Shown here: one piece after another, positions 41,011 through 49,887 of the stretch
Position numbering within the stretch: position 1 is the stretch's first letter
Layout of the letters: each line of letters begins with the position of its first letter
Virus record (IMG/VR): IMGVR_UViG_3300029258_001356
Coordinates: 1 to 61,740 of that record
DNA from: a virus
Strand: one strand, 5' to 3'
DNA length: 61,740 nt
The notes under the pieces: model-generated
What the model saw: the letters and a program-made list of their open reading frames with translations, nothing else
What the model was told of the DNA's origin: nothing
Database searches by the model: none
Position numbers and translations under genes: made by a program

Positions 41011-41445
41011 TTAACCCCTAAACAGCTTTATCTGGACAACTCCGCCTGATGCTCCAACGCTTGAAAGCGCTATACCGAGTACATCTGCATAGTTACCTGC
41101 TGCTGGTGTGTGTGCGACTACTTTCCCGTCATCAGCTCCTTCAACAAGGTCTCCCTCATCTATTGCTGCTGCAGTACTTTCGACGTTTACTACGCCTCTA
41201 GTACAGACGGTTATTTTACGTCCGACAGCTACGTTGCCGTCGTCCGAGGTCCTTGAGAATCTTTCACCGGCACATGCCACGCCAATTGCTTTCGCCTTAA
41301 GTGCTGCTGTCCCAGTTACAACTGAGTTAGCGGCAGCGTCGTCGATTGCAACGACTTCTCCTAAGCCGATGGCTGCTGTGCTGACAGTGAAGGATAAGTA
41401 TTGACCATCCTTCTCAAAGACATTGGTTGGTGCTGTTCCTGCCAT
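41011..41445 (-). CDS. Capsid cement/decoration protein (DUF2190-like)
   Basis: 144 residues, Ala/Val/Gly-rich. AIGLGEVVAIDD, AIGVACAGERFSRTSDDGNVAV and ITVCTRGVVNVES, GDLVEGADDGKVV and LGIALSSVGASGGVVQIKL are the DUF2190 pattern. Family members trimerise on capsid 3-fold axes and stiffen the head. Immediately upstream of the capsid gene. Confidence 0.75.
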   Translation of the reverse strand: MAGTAPTNVFEKDGQYLSFTVSTAAIGLGEVVAIDDAAANSVVTGTAALKAKAIGVACAGERFSRTSDDGNVAVGRKITVCTRGVVNVESTAAAIDEGDLVEGADDGKVVAHTPAAGNYADVLGIALSSVGASGGVVQIKLFRG

Positions 41446-41458
41446 TTTTTAGCCTCCT

Positions 41459-42136
41459 TTATTCCTTGACGAACCTAGACGCCTTACTTGGATTGAAGCA
41501 AGCTTCATACTTTCCAAATTCACCGAATTTCTCGGCTCTCTGAGAAGCATTCATGTCTGCTACTTCGAGCGTCTCTTCTTTGGCGTTAGGTGCTCCGAAC
41601 TCTGGTACGTTTGAAGCAAACTGTGCCTTTTGATGCGTCTGTGGCTTGATGTCTTCCATGACATCTTTCATTGTCTGCAGCTGTTCGAATGACCTGTCCG
41701 CAAGTTCCACAAATGCTTTCTTGTGCTCACCATTGTACTTACCAAGCTTAACAGACATGTCAGCAACCTCAGCTAATAGCTCGGTCTTTTCTTTGCTGTT
41801 GTCTGCATACTCGGAAGGTTTCTTCATAGCTGCCTCGTTTACCCTGTTTCCCTCGTTCTGCTCTGCACCCTCAGATACTTTCGGAGCTGAATTCTCGCCT
41901 GCAGATTGCTCTGCTGACTTATCCTTCGGCTCTGGTGCATCTTCGGCTGTTTCGCTACTTGGGACAGGTACTTCTTTCCCACATGCTGGACATTTGACCA
42001 TTCCGGCTTGAGCAGTCTCTTCCTTCTTCTTTTCCATTTCTTCTTCTGCGGAAGCAGTCTCCTCTTTCTTCTCTGCCGGCTTCTCAGCCTTTTTGTCCAA
42101 TGCTGGGGGAACTGGTTTCTTTTCCTCTTCAGGCAT
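41459..42136 (-). CDS. Nested scaffold protein (internal in-frame start)
   Basis: At codon 270 of the protease-scaffold gene an ATG (42136) is preceded by a strong GGAGGAC (42145-42151) with 8-base spacing. It would give a 225-residue scaffold without the protease, the arrangement known from lambda C/Nu3. Same frame as the long product. Inference from the ribosome site only. Confidence 0.6.
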   Translation of the reverse strand: MPEEEKKPVPPALDKKAEKPAEKKEETASAEEEMEKKKEETAQAGMVKCPACGKEVPVPSSETAEDAPEPKDKSAEQSAGENSAPKVSEGAEQNEGNRVNEAAMKKPSEYADNSKEKTELLAEVADMSVKLGKYNGEHKKAFVELADRSFEQLQTMKDVMEDIKPQTHQKAQFASNVPEFGAPNAKEETLEVADMNASQRAEKFGEFGKYEACFNPSKASRFVKE

Positions 42137-42943
42137 TTTTATCTGTCCTCCAGGTTTGTTTTGTATCTGATCGACCTTCTGGTCTATCTCCTTGACTTTT
42201 TCTGCCAAGGCTTTTACGACTTCACTTTGATCCCCAGGCTGAGCAACAGGTTCTTGCTCCTGTGCTTGTTCAGGTGCCTTCTCTTGCTGCTCAGGTTGCT
42301 GTTGTTTTGGTTGCTCTTCCTCCATTAACTGTGCCTCCTGAAACAGAACATCCCTGATATCTGCTTCTGTGTCTGCCGGATCATTCGTTAGTGCAACATG
42401 AAGTGCCTTCTCAACTTCGTCTGGAACAAATTGGCATATCTGTCCGCCATATGATTGTCCCCTAACGTGTTGACAAGTTCCGAATGGCCTCGCCCCACAG
42501 ATAGAACAGTGAGCATTCTTAGGGTCTACGTATACTCCCATAGAACCAAAGTTTATCTCTCTCTTTCCATCTGATGTCTTCCTGCGAAGCTTTTCTAATA
42601 CCTCGGGGTGTGTCACCTCTCCTTCTACCCACAAGGTCTTTCCATCAAAATAAGCCCCCTTCTCATTATCATACGTCCATCCTACATCGTAGAACGGTGA
42701 AGATAATTTCTTGGGGACATGTGAACTACCCTCTTTCCCCTGCAAGTCATATTTGAATGTAACGCCCCGAAACATAGGTGCCGTCTTCTGTAGAACATGA
42801 GGTTCCCACTTAAGATTCTTCTTATTTGCACCTACGTGCATAAGTGGAAGTCTTATCAATGCTCTAGTTGGCTGACCCTCTTCTGCCAGTTCGACAATTT
42901 GAAGAGTGTCAGAGAATGATTCAATATATTCGCGATTTGCCAT
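41459..42943 (-). CDS. Prohead maturation protease fused to scaffold (S80-like)
   Basis: 494 residues. The first ~200 look like a head maturation protease: LIRLPLMHVG at the start, FYDVGWTYDNEKGAYFDG, GEVTHPEVLEKL, INFGSMGVYVDP, a Cys/His knot (HCSICGARPFGTCQH), and ALHVALTNDPADTEA, the strand that precedes the catalytic region end in S80/U35-type proteases. Residues ~200-494 are Glu/Gln/Lys/Pro-rich and helical like scaffolds, with a CPACGKEVPVP zinc knuckle and a C-terminal helical segment. It would cleave the scaffold and itself during capsid maturation. An internal start at 42136 could give scaffold alone. Confidence 0.72.
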   Translation of the reverse strand: MANREYIESFSDTLQIVELAEEGQPTRALIRLPLMHVGANKKNLKWEPHVLQKTAPMFRGVTFKYDLQGKEGSSHVPKKLSSPFYDVGWTYDNEKGAYFDGKTLWVEGEVTHPEVLEKLRRKTSDGKREINFGSMGVYVDPKNAHCSICGARPFGTCQHVRGQSYGGQICQFVPDEVEKALHVALTNDPADTEADIRDVLFQEAQLMEEEQPKQQQPEQQEKAPEQAQEQEPVAQPGDQSEVVKALAEKVKEIDQKVDQIQNKPGGQIKMPEEEKKPVPPALDKKAEKPAEKKEETASAEEEMEKKKEETAQAGMVKCPACGKEVPVPSSETAEDAPEPKDKSAEQSAGENSAPKVSEGAEQNEGNRVNEAAMKKPSEYADNSKEKTELLAEVADMSVKLGKYNGEHKKAFVELADRSFEQLQTMKDVMEDIKPQTHQKAQFASNVPEFGAPNAKEETLEVADMNASQRAEKFGEFGKYEACFNPSKASRFVKE

Positions 42944-43000
42944 GGTATAATATTTAGAGGCCTAATCTCCTTTAAAAAGGTTGCTAGAGCATTGACGTGC

Positions 43001-43225
43001 CTAATCAACGGCAAGCTTATAGAATATCTTGTTCGAAACCTTACGAGAAAGCAGGTTATTTACGCGTTTCAGCAATTGTCCTATCTCCTTGTTACTCTTG
43101 AATTCTTTCGATTGCTTTGGATACTGACATAGAAGGACTAAATGTATCTCACGACTGGTGAGCCATTTATCGATGTTTTTGGTTAGTATCTTCGTGAGAA
43201 GATCTACCTTCTCGAAATTATGCAT
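43001..43225 (-). CDS. Small basic hypothetical protein, winged-helix-like
   Basis: 74 residues, basic and helical, with KNIDKWLTSREIHLVLLCQY and NKEIGQLLKRVNNLLSRKV, which resembles a small winged helix. Starts 1 base from the MuF-like stop (TAAATG). Possibly a regulator in the structural operon. Confidence 0.55.
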   Translation of the reverse strand: MHNFEKVDLLTKILTKNIDKWLTSREIHLVLLCQYPKQSKEFKSNKEIGQLLKRVNNLLSRKVSNKIFYKLAVD

Positions 43226-44200
43226 TTATCTGAGACCTCTCCTTTTTGCTTCGTAAAATGTAATCGGAACTAATCTACATCTGCAGTTGATATGTGCCGG
43301 TGGCTTTGCTACTGTAATCGTTCGGTTTTTATATGACGATGAGAAGTTCTTACCAATCTCCCTGGTCTGACCATCGAATGGTTCATTGTTAACCTTAGCC
43401 CCTTTCTTGTCATGACCTCCACAGAATGGACAAGTCCTTTCATCGTGTGCTGCAATCCATTCATGTCCCCATACCACACCTGATGCTTCATGTCTTTTAT
43501 ACTCTGCTTCGTTATATGATTCAACTACTAGAGTCCTAGTCATTGATTCAGCAACCTTATCCATTCTCTGATACCTTACCTTTGTCTCTTTCTTCTTTCC
43601 AGGCTTATAGTTCTGGAACAGATTCTTTATTCTTGGTATGGCATCTCTTGGGGACTTTCCTGTTCTTATAACATCTGTGAGAATCTTTTGAGCTTCTGAT
43701 TTGATGTCCTCCCCTAGGGTTTTGAACATAGAAGTAGCAATAAATTTCTGCTTCTCCAGCATATCCTTATCCCTTGGCAAGAATACATCTGATAATTTCT
43801 TCTTGTGTATCTTGTCCTTATCAAACCATTTAAACCCACCCTTATCTAGTTTAACATAATCTTTCTTAAGACCCTGAGAAACAACCTTACCCATTCCCTC
43901 TGGAGTCGATACCTTCTCTTGTTTCTTAACAGCATCTAATACTCCTCTCCTTGCTCCAACTTCAATAGCAGCACCTAGTGTCTTTTCTATCTTTGGCTTT
44001 GTCACTGTTATGGAATCATCAATGATAGAAACTAAATGGTCAACTTCTCCTGGAGACAAGTCTGCGAACTCAGGATGTTTCTTTAACTTCTCGAGTATAT
44101 CTTTTTCGAGTTGTAGAATTAATCTTCTAATCTTTCTTGCAGTTATATCCGACAATTTCCTCATCGGATGAACTCTTCTAACCGGAGCCTTCTTTGCCAT
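43226..44200 (-). CDS. MuF/SPP1 gp7-like minor head protein
   Basis: 324 residues from ATG 44200 (GGAAGGTGA at good distance; GTG 44209 also possible). The C-terminal third has the MuF signature: HDERTCPFCGGHDKKGAK, then PPAHINCRCRLVPI. The N-terminal part is helical. These proteins sit in the head, act in early capsid assembly and may be ejected with DNA. Follows portal-module genes and precedes the protease, the usual order with several small genes inserted. Confidence 0.85.
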   Translation of the reverse strand: MAKKAPVRRVHPMRKLSDITARKIRRLILQLEKDILEKLKKHPEFADLSPGEVDHLVSIIDDSITVTKPKIEKTLGAAIEVGARRGVLDAVKKQEKVSTPEGMGKVVSQGLKKDYVKLDKGGFKWFDKDKIHKKKLSDVFLPRDKDMLEKQKFIATSMFKTLGEDIKSEAQKILTDVIRTGKSPRDAIPRIKNLFQNYKPGKKKETKVRYQRMDKVAESMTRTLVVESYNEAEYKRHEASGVVWGHEWIAAHDERTCPFCGGHDKKGAKVNNEPFDGQTREIGKNFSSSYKNRTITVAKPPAHINCRCRLVPITFYEAKRRGLR

Positions 44201-44205
44201 AACGC

Positions 44206-44457
44206 TCACCTTCCCATAATCTTCTTAAATCTATATGCACCATGGACTTTCCTTCCTACAGCTTGAGCAAGTTCCATATTGTTCATCTCTTTGCCAAGCT
44301 TCATTACATCTTCTTTCTTCTTGAACCCTTGAATCTCTTTCCCTCTTGTGCTTAAAGTCCTTTCAACTATTGAACTATTCTTCCGTATAATCTCATCGTC
44401 CTGACTAAACTGAAGAGCTTCGCCAAATGACTTCTTACCAAGAGTATCTCGGTTCAT
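44206..44457 (-). CDS. Small hypothetical protein (83 aa)
   Basis: 83 residues, basic and helical, no motif recognised. ATGA overlaps at both ends with its neighbours. Located between MuF-like and a 53-residue gene, so perhaps a small head component. Confidence 0.6.
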   Translation of the reverse strand: MNRDTLGKKSFGEALQFSQDDEIIRKNSSIVERTLSTRGKEIQGFKKKEDVMKLGKEMNNMELAQAVGRKVHGAYRFKKIMGR

Positions 44458-44615
44458 TTCTTTTCAAGACTCTTCTTTGATGAACTAGCTTGTTCTAGCT
44501 TGCCAAACTCTTTAGGCTTAGCAGCCATCTTTGTCGGTCCACCTAATACCAACTTCTTTGGCATCTGGTTAAGTAATTGTGGGTCTTTTACAAATATCTT
44601 CTTTTCGTCTTTCAT
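44454..44615 (-). CDS. Small basic hypothetical protein (53 aa)
   Basis: 53 residues, Lys-rich (MKDEKKIFVKDPQLLNQMPK at the start). ATGA overlaps at both ends: its start overlaps the preceding TGA, and its own TGA overlaps the next ATG. Not recognised. Confidence 0.6.
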   Translation of the reverse strand: MKDEKKIFVKDPQLLNQMPKKLVLGGPTKMAAKPKEFGKLEQASSSKKSLEKK

Positions 44616-45640
44616 TGTTCATCCTCCTCTTTCTCTTTAAATTCATTCTTTATTGCCTTTATGTGTTTCTTTGCTTCTTCGTAATCTCCTTTGATCATTG
44701 AAATATTTAACTTTCTTCCTATATCTTGAATTGAATTTACTACTGGTTGCTTTTCCCACTGAGATAACATCTTGTCCATCTTGCCTTTGTTATGCTCACG
44801 TGCGTATTGAATGCTATCTTCTGGATGGACTCCTGTCTCAGGAAAATACTTTCTTTTCTCTTCCATTTCTTTGAAGTGTTTTTCTATTCTTCTTATCTTC
44901 TCAGATATATAGTCAAAGTGAATTCTATTATCTGGCTTTGTTAATTCTCTGAATATATCTCCAGTTCCTTCAAGAATATATCTGTAGCTGTTACCTTTAG
45001 ACCATCCGCTATGAATAACTTTCTCTTGGTTATTATCTTGAAAAGAAAAGGCATCATCTTCTTTCTTTTCTGATTTCTTCTTACCTTCAAATTCTTTCTT
45101 CAATACTTCTTTAACTGACTCTCCCTTTCTTATAGGAATACGTCTTCCTCTAACCGTTATCCATCTAACATCTTCTTTTGTATCATCAGCAAACTCTCCA
45201 TAGAAACCAAAGACTCCTTCTCCTCCCTCTGCGGTCTCGCCGACAATTGCAGATCCTCCGGTTACATGTTCCACATGCAGAGTATCTTGTTTAAAGTCTG
45301 CAAGTGGCCTAACCTTCTCAAATGATACTGAGTCTTCTAACGGCTTTATTGAATTTATATATTCTTTCTGTTCTTCATTAGGAAAGAACTCTACTAATAA
45401 CTCTCTATGGAGATACTTCTCCTTAAATGATATGAGGGCTTTTGGATATTCTGTTCCGCCGGTCTCCCTCTTATACTCTTTATAGATTTGAGCATCTGTG
45501 CGTACGCACTCGAACGTCTCATTCTCTATTGAAAAAGATAGATACACTCTATCACTGAGAAAGGCATAAGCTAAAACATAGTTGCCTTTGTTTGCCATGG
45601 ATATAAAATCCCTGAATCTAATGTTTTTGTTTATTCTCAT
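44612..45640 (-). CDS. Hypothetical head protein (342 aa)
   Basis: 342 residues from ATG 45640, fixed by the TAATG overlap with the upstream small gene. An N-terminal alpha/beta domain contains YVLAYAFLSDRVYLSFSI and WITVRGRRIPIRKGESV, a motif like those next to phage minor head or toxin-like proteins (WITVxGxxxxI). The C-terminal third is helical and charged. May be a second minor head protein or an enzyme delivered with DNA; unknown. Confidence 0.6.
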   Translation of the reverse strand: MRINKNIRFRDFISMANKGNYVLAYAFLSDRVYLSFSIENETFECVRTDAQIYKEYKRETGGTEYPKALISFKEKYLHRELLVEFFPNEEQKEYINSIKPLEDSVSFEKVRPLADFKQDTLHVEHVTGGSAIVGETAEGGEGVFGFYGEFADDTKEDVRWITVRGRRIPIRKGESVKEVLKKEFEGKKKSEKKEDDAFSFQDNNQEKVIHSGWSKGNSYRYILEGTGDIFRELTKPDNRIHFDYISEKIRRIEKHFKEMEEKRKYFPETGVHPEDSIQYAREHNKGKMDKMLSQWEKQPVVNSIQDIGRKLNISMIKGDYEEAKKHIKAIKNEFKEKEEDEQ

Positions 45641-45810
45641 TATTCTACCTCTATCCATCCATCTCCTGTATCCACAAATTCTTTCTCGTTTCTATTACTG
45701 TTAATCCAATATTCTACTATTGCGGAGTATGAGTCAAAGTACAAAATATTATGTGCCTGATAGTTCTCAAGACCCATAATTGTTTCCAAATGTTCTTCGA
45801 ATGTTACCAT
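45640..45810 (-). CDS. Small acidic hypothetical protein (56 aa)
   Basis: 56 residues, acidic, starting MVTFEEHLETIMGLENYQ and ending GDGWIEVE. Coupled to both neighbours by overlaps. Not recognised. Confidence 0.6.
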   Translation of the reverse strand: MVTFEEHLETIMGLENYQAHNILYFDSYSAIVEYWINSNRNEKEFVDTGDGWIEVE

Positions 45811-46052
45811 TTTTTAGCCCTCACTGATTGTACAATAGTTGTCTTATCTTCATAAACTTCTTCGTCTACTGTGCCCATATTTAATACTAAATATCTTTTA
45901 CAATAACAAGTGCAATCAGTTGTGTTTCCAATTTGATTCCAATATTCTAAAGTCATGATAGCTACAGTCTCACTTTTCTTTACGACATCTCTAATATAAG
46001 CAATACATTTTGCTTGATTGATTGTTGCATTTTCTACATCAATTATTTTCAT
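45804..46052 (-). CDS. Small hypothetical protein with Cys cluster (82 aa)
   Basis: 82 residues from ATG 46052 (ATGA overlap). Contains NTTDCTCYCKRYLVL, three close Cys residues, and helical flanks. Possibly metal-binding. Function unknown. Confidence 0.58.
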   Translation of the reverse strand: MKIIDVENATINQAKCIAYIRDVVKKSETVAIMTLEYWNQIGNTTDCTCYCKRYLVLNMGTVDEEVYEDKTTIVQSVRAKKW

Positions 46053-46477
46053 TGCACCCACCCGTTTATCCAAGCTTCTATTTCAGCTTGCTCTGTTTGA
46101 TTCCAATTCTTACAAAGTATTTTAAGTTTAATATTTGTTCCACTACCCGTCAACGGCATTACATTTAAAAATTTGACACTACCCGGAACTCCACTACTTA
46201 AATGTATGCAACGTATTTTGCTTGAATCACATAACGGACAAGGGTGTCCCCACGTGCTACCACCGTCGCTTGAAAATAAAAGTTCAACTTCACATTGGTC
46301 TACACTTGTACTGCCACCAAATTCTTCTATGCACCAAGTTTCTCCGTCTGGTATAGTGAAAATTTTTTCACCTGTTCCAGGTTCTAATGGTGTCCCTGAA
46401 GCAACATCTAGTGTGTCTGCTTCGTAATACCTATCTAAAGTTTGTTTATATGTTGTTGATGCATCTGCCTTAACCAT
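46049..46477 (-). CDS. Virion structural protein with Cys pair (142 aa)
   Basis: 142 residues from ATG 46477, preceded by GAGGAG. Beta-rich: GEKIFTIPDGETWCIEEF, CEVELLFSSDGGSTWGHPCPLC, KIRCIHLSSG, IKLKILCKN. The layout (response to a force or ligand sensing sandwich with C-terminal NGW) recurs in the next genes, which seem to be a small family of virion beta proteins. Role unknown. Confidence 0.55.
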   Translation of the reverse strand: MVKADASTTYKQTLDRYYEADTLDVASGTPLEPGTGEKIFTIPDGETWCIEEFGGSTSVDQCEVELLFSSDGGSTWGHPCPLCDSSKIRCIHLSSGVPGSVKFLNVMPLTGSGTNIKLKILCKNWNQTEQAEIEAWINGWVQ

Positions 46478-46478
46478 T

Positions 46479-47606
46479 TTAAATCTCCTCGTAATATCCT
46501 CCAACATTAACTATTGATATTCCAGTGTTAGCGGATTTATTTTGTACAGTTGCAATTAAAAAATTTCCTGCTGTCATTTTAATTGGCGAATCGAATGAAT
46601 ATGGTTGCGAACCTGTTGACGGCACGAATACTCCTAACCGTGCAACTACAGCATCATATACTATTTGTACTGTGTCTTCATTAGCTGGCTTACTCTGAGA
46701 TTTTATCCAACGTAATTGTGATTTAGCATCATCAGTCGGACAATCTTCTATAACATAATCCGTGCCTTCACTATAACTTCCACCGCCATTCACTGTAACT
46801 GTATGATAATCTGAGTTTGTTAAACATCCATAATCTAAAACATGTGTAAACAAAGTTCCGTCAGCTTCCCAACTTTCAGTTTTATCTCTTTGATATCCGT
46901 GCCATAAGCTCATCTCACTAGCTAAATCATTTGCCATCAGTGCAGAAGTAATATACCACACTCTGTTACTTTCAACAGTCTTATCTGCAAAAATTTGTTG
47001 TCCAGAAGTAGATAAACTTTTTCTTACTCTAAAATTAATAGGATTTTCAGCTTTTGTTCTACTACCAACTTCTCCAAATATACCTAACCTTATATGACGA
47101 GGATTTGTAGGGTCTGCTTCTCCAATTACTTTCTTGCTCCTTGTTAAAATTTTATCATAACCACTATCAACAGTAACTACTGTTGTTCCTGTTGTATCGA
47201 CGTCTAAATCATTATCATCTGGATATTCGCCTTTTTCAGCTTGGTCTAATGCACTTATAAATACAATGTTATACAAACTTTTAGCTATAAACTTAGCTGA
47301 AAAATCTTCGTCAGAATTTAAATCATTTTTAATAAGTGTAGCTAATGCTTCAATGTCACCCGCTTCTGTTGCTGTCAATGTAGAAGTTACATCAACAACT
47401 GTGCTATCTATTCTTACTCTTACTGTGTCATCAACTGCACCTGATGTAGATATTCTAAAAAATGAACTTGCAAAATCGTCGATTCCTAAAAGCTCTTCAA
47501 CTGTTACTGAAGTTTGTGCATCAGTTGGAAGTTTATTCTCTCCTCCTATTGTTACTATTGGGAGAGCGTTTCCATCTCTGTCTCTGATTATAAATTCATT
47601 TCCCAT
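46479..47606 (-). CDS. Virion structural protein (375 aa)
   Basis: 375 residues. Starts MGNEFIIRDRDGNALPIV, continues with beta-sandwich segments (VRVRIDSTVVDVTSTLTA...), and ends IVNVGGYYEEI. Middle region GQQIFADKTVESNRVWYITSAL resembles phage proteins that form head fibres or decoration. Lies among similarly built genes between portal and MuF. Confidence 0.55.
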   Translation of the reverse strand: MGNEFIIRDRDGNALPIVTIGGENKLPTDAQTSVTVEELLGIDDFASSFFRISTSGAVDDTVRVRIDSTVVDVTSTLTATEAGDIEALATLIKNDLNSDEDFSAKFIAKSLYNIVFISALDQAEKGEYPDDNDLDVDTTGTTVVTVDSGYDKILTRSKKVIGEADPTNPRHIRLGIFGEVGSRTKAENPINFRVRKSLSTSGQQIFADKTVESNRVWYITSALMANDLASEMSLWHGYQRDKTESWEADGTLFTHVLDYGCLTNSDYHTVTVNGGGSYSEGTDYVIEDCPTDDAKSQLRWIKSQSKPANEDTVQIVYDAVVARLGVFVPSTGSQPYSFDSPIKMTAGNFLIATVQNKSANTGISIVNVGGYYEEI

Positions 47607-48292
47607 TATTCATCTACCTCGTATCCAAAGATAGTTGCTTCCATAAAGTCTATTCCAGTTAAGTCATCTTGCACAACTATTTTGAAATTGTCGCTTGTTG
47701 AATTCTTTAATAGTAATGTTGTCCCCATCCCTCTGAAATCTAATGTAACTGAAAGCATGTCTGTTGTTGACGAATCTATCTTAACATCTGTTGCCACGTG
47801 CCTAAAAGTTCCGTTAGTTTTGATTGCGTGTTCATAAAAGTCTCTCTCCACTCCGCCTTCTGTAACCTTGAAAAGTATTCCATTCGTGAGTGCCGCAATC
47901 GATCCAAACTTCGTGTGATTGATACTTGAGCCTTCTATTGTTATTCTTACTTCAGCTATGAACCATTTCTTTCCACTTGGCGGTGTCCTGTAAAAGTTCT
48001 GAGGAGTAACACTTCCGTCCACATCCATACTCCCCTTAACAAATGTATATGGTTCTGACCCATCAAGAATCAAATGTCTAATTATTAGTGTTCCTCTGTA
48101 CTCTGATATCGATACTTCATCATCGAAGTCACCTTCTACTTTGAGTCTGTTATCTGATGTAACCCCAACTTCTGTTGACCCATCCCACAGTTTAGATTTA
48201 GTATGAAAGTCTCTATCAGAATCAACTTGAGCGTGATACCCACTATCGTCATCAAATATACTAACATCCGCTGTAGATAGATATTCTCCCAT
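47606..48292 (-). CDS. Virion structural protein (228 aa)
   Basis: 228 residues, beta-rich, with DNRLKVEGDFDDEVS, RTPPSGKKWFIAEVRITIEG and a C-terminal FGYEVDE. The segment PSGKKWFIAEV corresponds to PDGETWCIEEF and PAGKKFFVTGI in neighbouring genes, so these share a fold. No ribosome site precedes the start, which follows a long T-rich run. Confidence 0.55.
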   Translation of the reverse strand: MGEYLSTADVSIFDDDSGYHAQVDSDRDFHTKSKLWDGSTEVGVTSDNRLKVEGDFDDEVSISEYRGTLIIRHLILDGSEPYTFVKGSMDVDGSVTPQNFYRTPPSGKKWFIAEVRITIEGSSINHTKFGSIAALTNGILFKVTEGGVERDFYEHAIKTNGTFRHVATDVKIDSSTTDMLSVTLDFRGMGTTLLLKNSTSDNFKIVVQDDLTGIDFMEATIFGYEVDE

Positions 48293-48295
48293 CTT

Positions 48296-48313
48296 AAAAA
48301 AAAAAGTAAAAAA
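48296..48313 (-). terminator. T-rich run between structural genes
   Basis: Between the stop at 48321 and the start at 48292 the minus strand contains T6, AC-like interruption, then T10. Poly-T tracts terminate archaeal RNA polymerase, so this may lower transcription of downstream structural genes or mark a unit boundary. It could also be a polymer-slippage site. Confidence 0.5.
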
Positions 48314-48320
48314 GTTAGGC

Positions 48321-49067
48321 TTACTTCTCTAGCCCAACTATTACAGTGTCTACGTCCTGTGACCCTTTGTCAATGTTGTGTTTAATCAACTTGACATTGT
48401 TTGTAGCTGCTACCACCAGCGGAACTGGTAAGTCCCAATATCTTGTATCAAATGGTGGTGGACATCTTAGAACAAACTTCGTCACTTCTGACCCAGATGG
48501 TCCTACCTGAATCTCAACTTTAACCTTTCCAGATCCAGATGCTCCTATCTGTCTCAGATATAGTGTCTTTCCTGCAGTAACTGTATAGATGTGATTTGCA
48601 CTACTAGATGCACCTATAGTGTCGCTCTGATAGTCGTGTATCTCATCTCCAGACCCTGATTCATTTATGTGTACTTCATAAACATCTCCGGCTTCCTGCT
48701 TTGCCATAACGCTGTCTTGTGAAGAATCTAAATCTCTTATATCAAAGTCTGTCGCTACAACTGTTGCGTTTAAATTTGCTGCAGTAGCTTGTCTAACCTC
48801 AACACTGTCTGATGAGTAGTCCAAATCTCTTATATCGAAATCTGTGGCTACTACGGTAGCATTAAGGTTTGCGGCTGTTGACTGGAGCACTTCTATACTA
48901 TCAGATGCACTTGTCAAATCTCTTATATCGAGATCTGTTGCTCTAATTAGACCTGCTCCCGCTGAATCGATGTCCCAAAAATAAGTGTTGGTCTCATCGA
49001 TCATTCTCATGACGACATCGCCATGATTCTCTGTTCGGACTGGAACCGAACTTGCGTAATCTCCCAT
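48321..49067 (-). CDS. Structural protein with DIRDL repeats
   Basis: 248 residues. Two full copies and a partial copy of a ~30-residue unit (ATDFDIRDLDYSSDSVEV, then ATAANLNATVV) occupy residues 45-130. The C-terminal half is a beta domain with HIYTVTAGKTLYLRQIGASG. The DIRDLxxxxDSV repeat is known to me from uncultivated phage structural proteins. Probably a virion fibre or decoration protein. Confidence 0.6.
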   Translation of the reverse strand: MGDYASSVPVRTENHGDVVMRMIDETNTYFWDIDSAGAGLIRATDLDIRDLTSASDSIEVLQSTAANLNATVVATDFDIRDLDYSSDSVEVRQATAANLNATVVATDFDIRDLDSSQDSVMAKQEAGDVYEVHINESGSGDEIHDYQSDTIGASSSANHIYTVTAGKTLYLRQIGASGSGKVKVEIQVGPSGSEVTKFVLRCPPPFDTRYWDLPVPLVVAATNNVKLIKHNIDKGSQDVDTVIVGLEK

Positions 49068-49319
49068 TTAGTGTACCTCCTCTTTTTCTATTTTGTCGGT
49101 TGGCTTGATTCCTTTGAGTTCTTCGAGCTCCGCCTCCTTTTTAAGTATGTCTTTCTCGCATTGTTTTATATTCATTTGAGAATCTTCAAGTTGAAACTCT
49201 ATATCTAATACCTTACCTTTGAGTTCTCTTATCTGAAGTTTGAGTCTATCTATCTCAGTCTCTTTCTTGTAGACTAAAGAAGCTTTCTTCTTCTCTGTTA
49301 TTTCTCCGATGTCTGGCAT
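49068..49319 (-). CDS. Small coiled-coil protein (83 aa)
   Basis: 83 residues, almost all coiled coil (ETEIDRLKLQIRELKGKVL, DSQMNIKQCEKDILKKEAEL). Directly follows a structural protein gene; may be a trimerisation or scaffold element. Unknown. Confidence 0.6.
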   Translation of the reverse strand: MPDIGEITEKKKASLVYKKETEIDRLKLQIRELKGKVLDIEFQLEDSQMNIKQCEKDILKKEAELEELKGIKPTDKIEKEEVH

Positions 49320-49328
49320 CTAATCACC

Positions 49329-49883
49329 TCATGTATTTTTTGTGTATCCAAGAAGCGTTCCTTCGAATGCCCTTGTAGCACCATGCTCATTGTAACACAA
49401 TATCTCAACTACTTGACTCTCTGCTGCGTTACTCTCGCTCCTCTCTGGGAAAGATATATCCATTGTCTTCTTGGTTGCAGAGTTCCTTGCTATACAGAGT
49501 TTCGATCCTGCAGCTTTAAGTGTGAACTTACCGTCTGCGTTTCCCCCAACTATTATTCCTGTGACAAAAAACTTCTTCCCTGCTGGAACTGTGAATGTGA
49601 CTAAGGTATCTTCTGTGAATCCATTTATACTCTTCTCTGTGAATAGATTGATGCTTGTTGCTCCAGTCTCTGCGTGATCAATTGTTACAATAGCGTTGTA
49701 TGTCGCCCCCGCAACAACAGAAGCACGAACGTCTGAATCATGATTTTTAATCTCAACTGCACCTATCTCTATATCTCCGACAGTTAATTGAGCGTCGACG
49801 GGGAGCCTATTAGATTCGGAGACCGGACTTCCTCCATAGTATAGTATAGCTGCTCTATACTTTGACTCCATATTTACTGGCAT
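49329..49883 (-). CDS. Virion structural protein (184 aa)
   Basis: 184 residues. Contains LVTFTVPAGKKFFVTGIIVGG and FTLKAAGSKLCIARN, a beta-sandwich like the 46049 and 47606 products. AGGAGGACTAAGAAG precedes the ATG. Lies just after the portal gene, so a head-associated fibre or decoration is likely. Confidence 0.55.
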   Translation of the reverse strand: MPVNMESKYRAAILYYGGSPVSESNRLPVDAQLTVGDIEIGAVEIKNHDSDVRASVVAGATYNAIVTIDHAETGATSINLFTEKSINGFTEDTLVTFTVPAGKKFFVTGIIVGGNADGKFTLKAAGSKLCIARNSATKKTMDISFPERSESNAAESQVVEILCYNEHGATRAFEGTLLGYTKNT

Positions 49884-49887
49884 CTTC

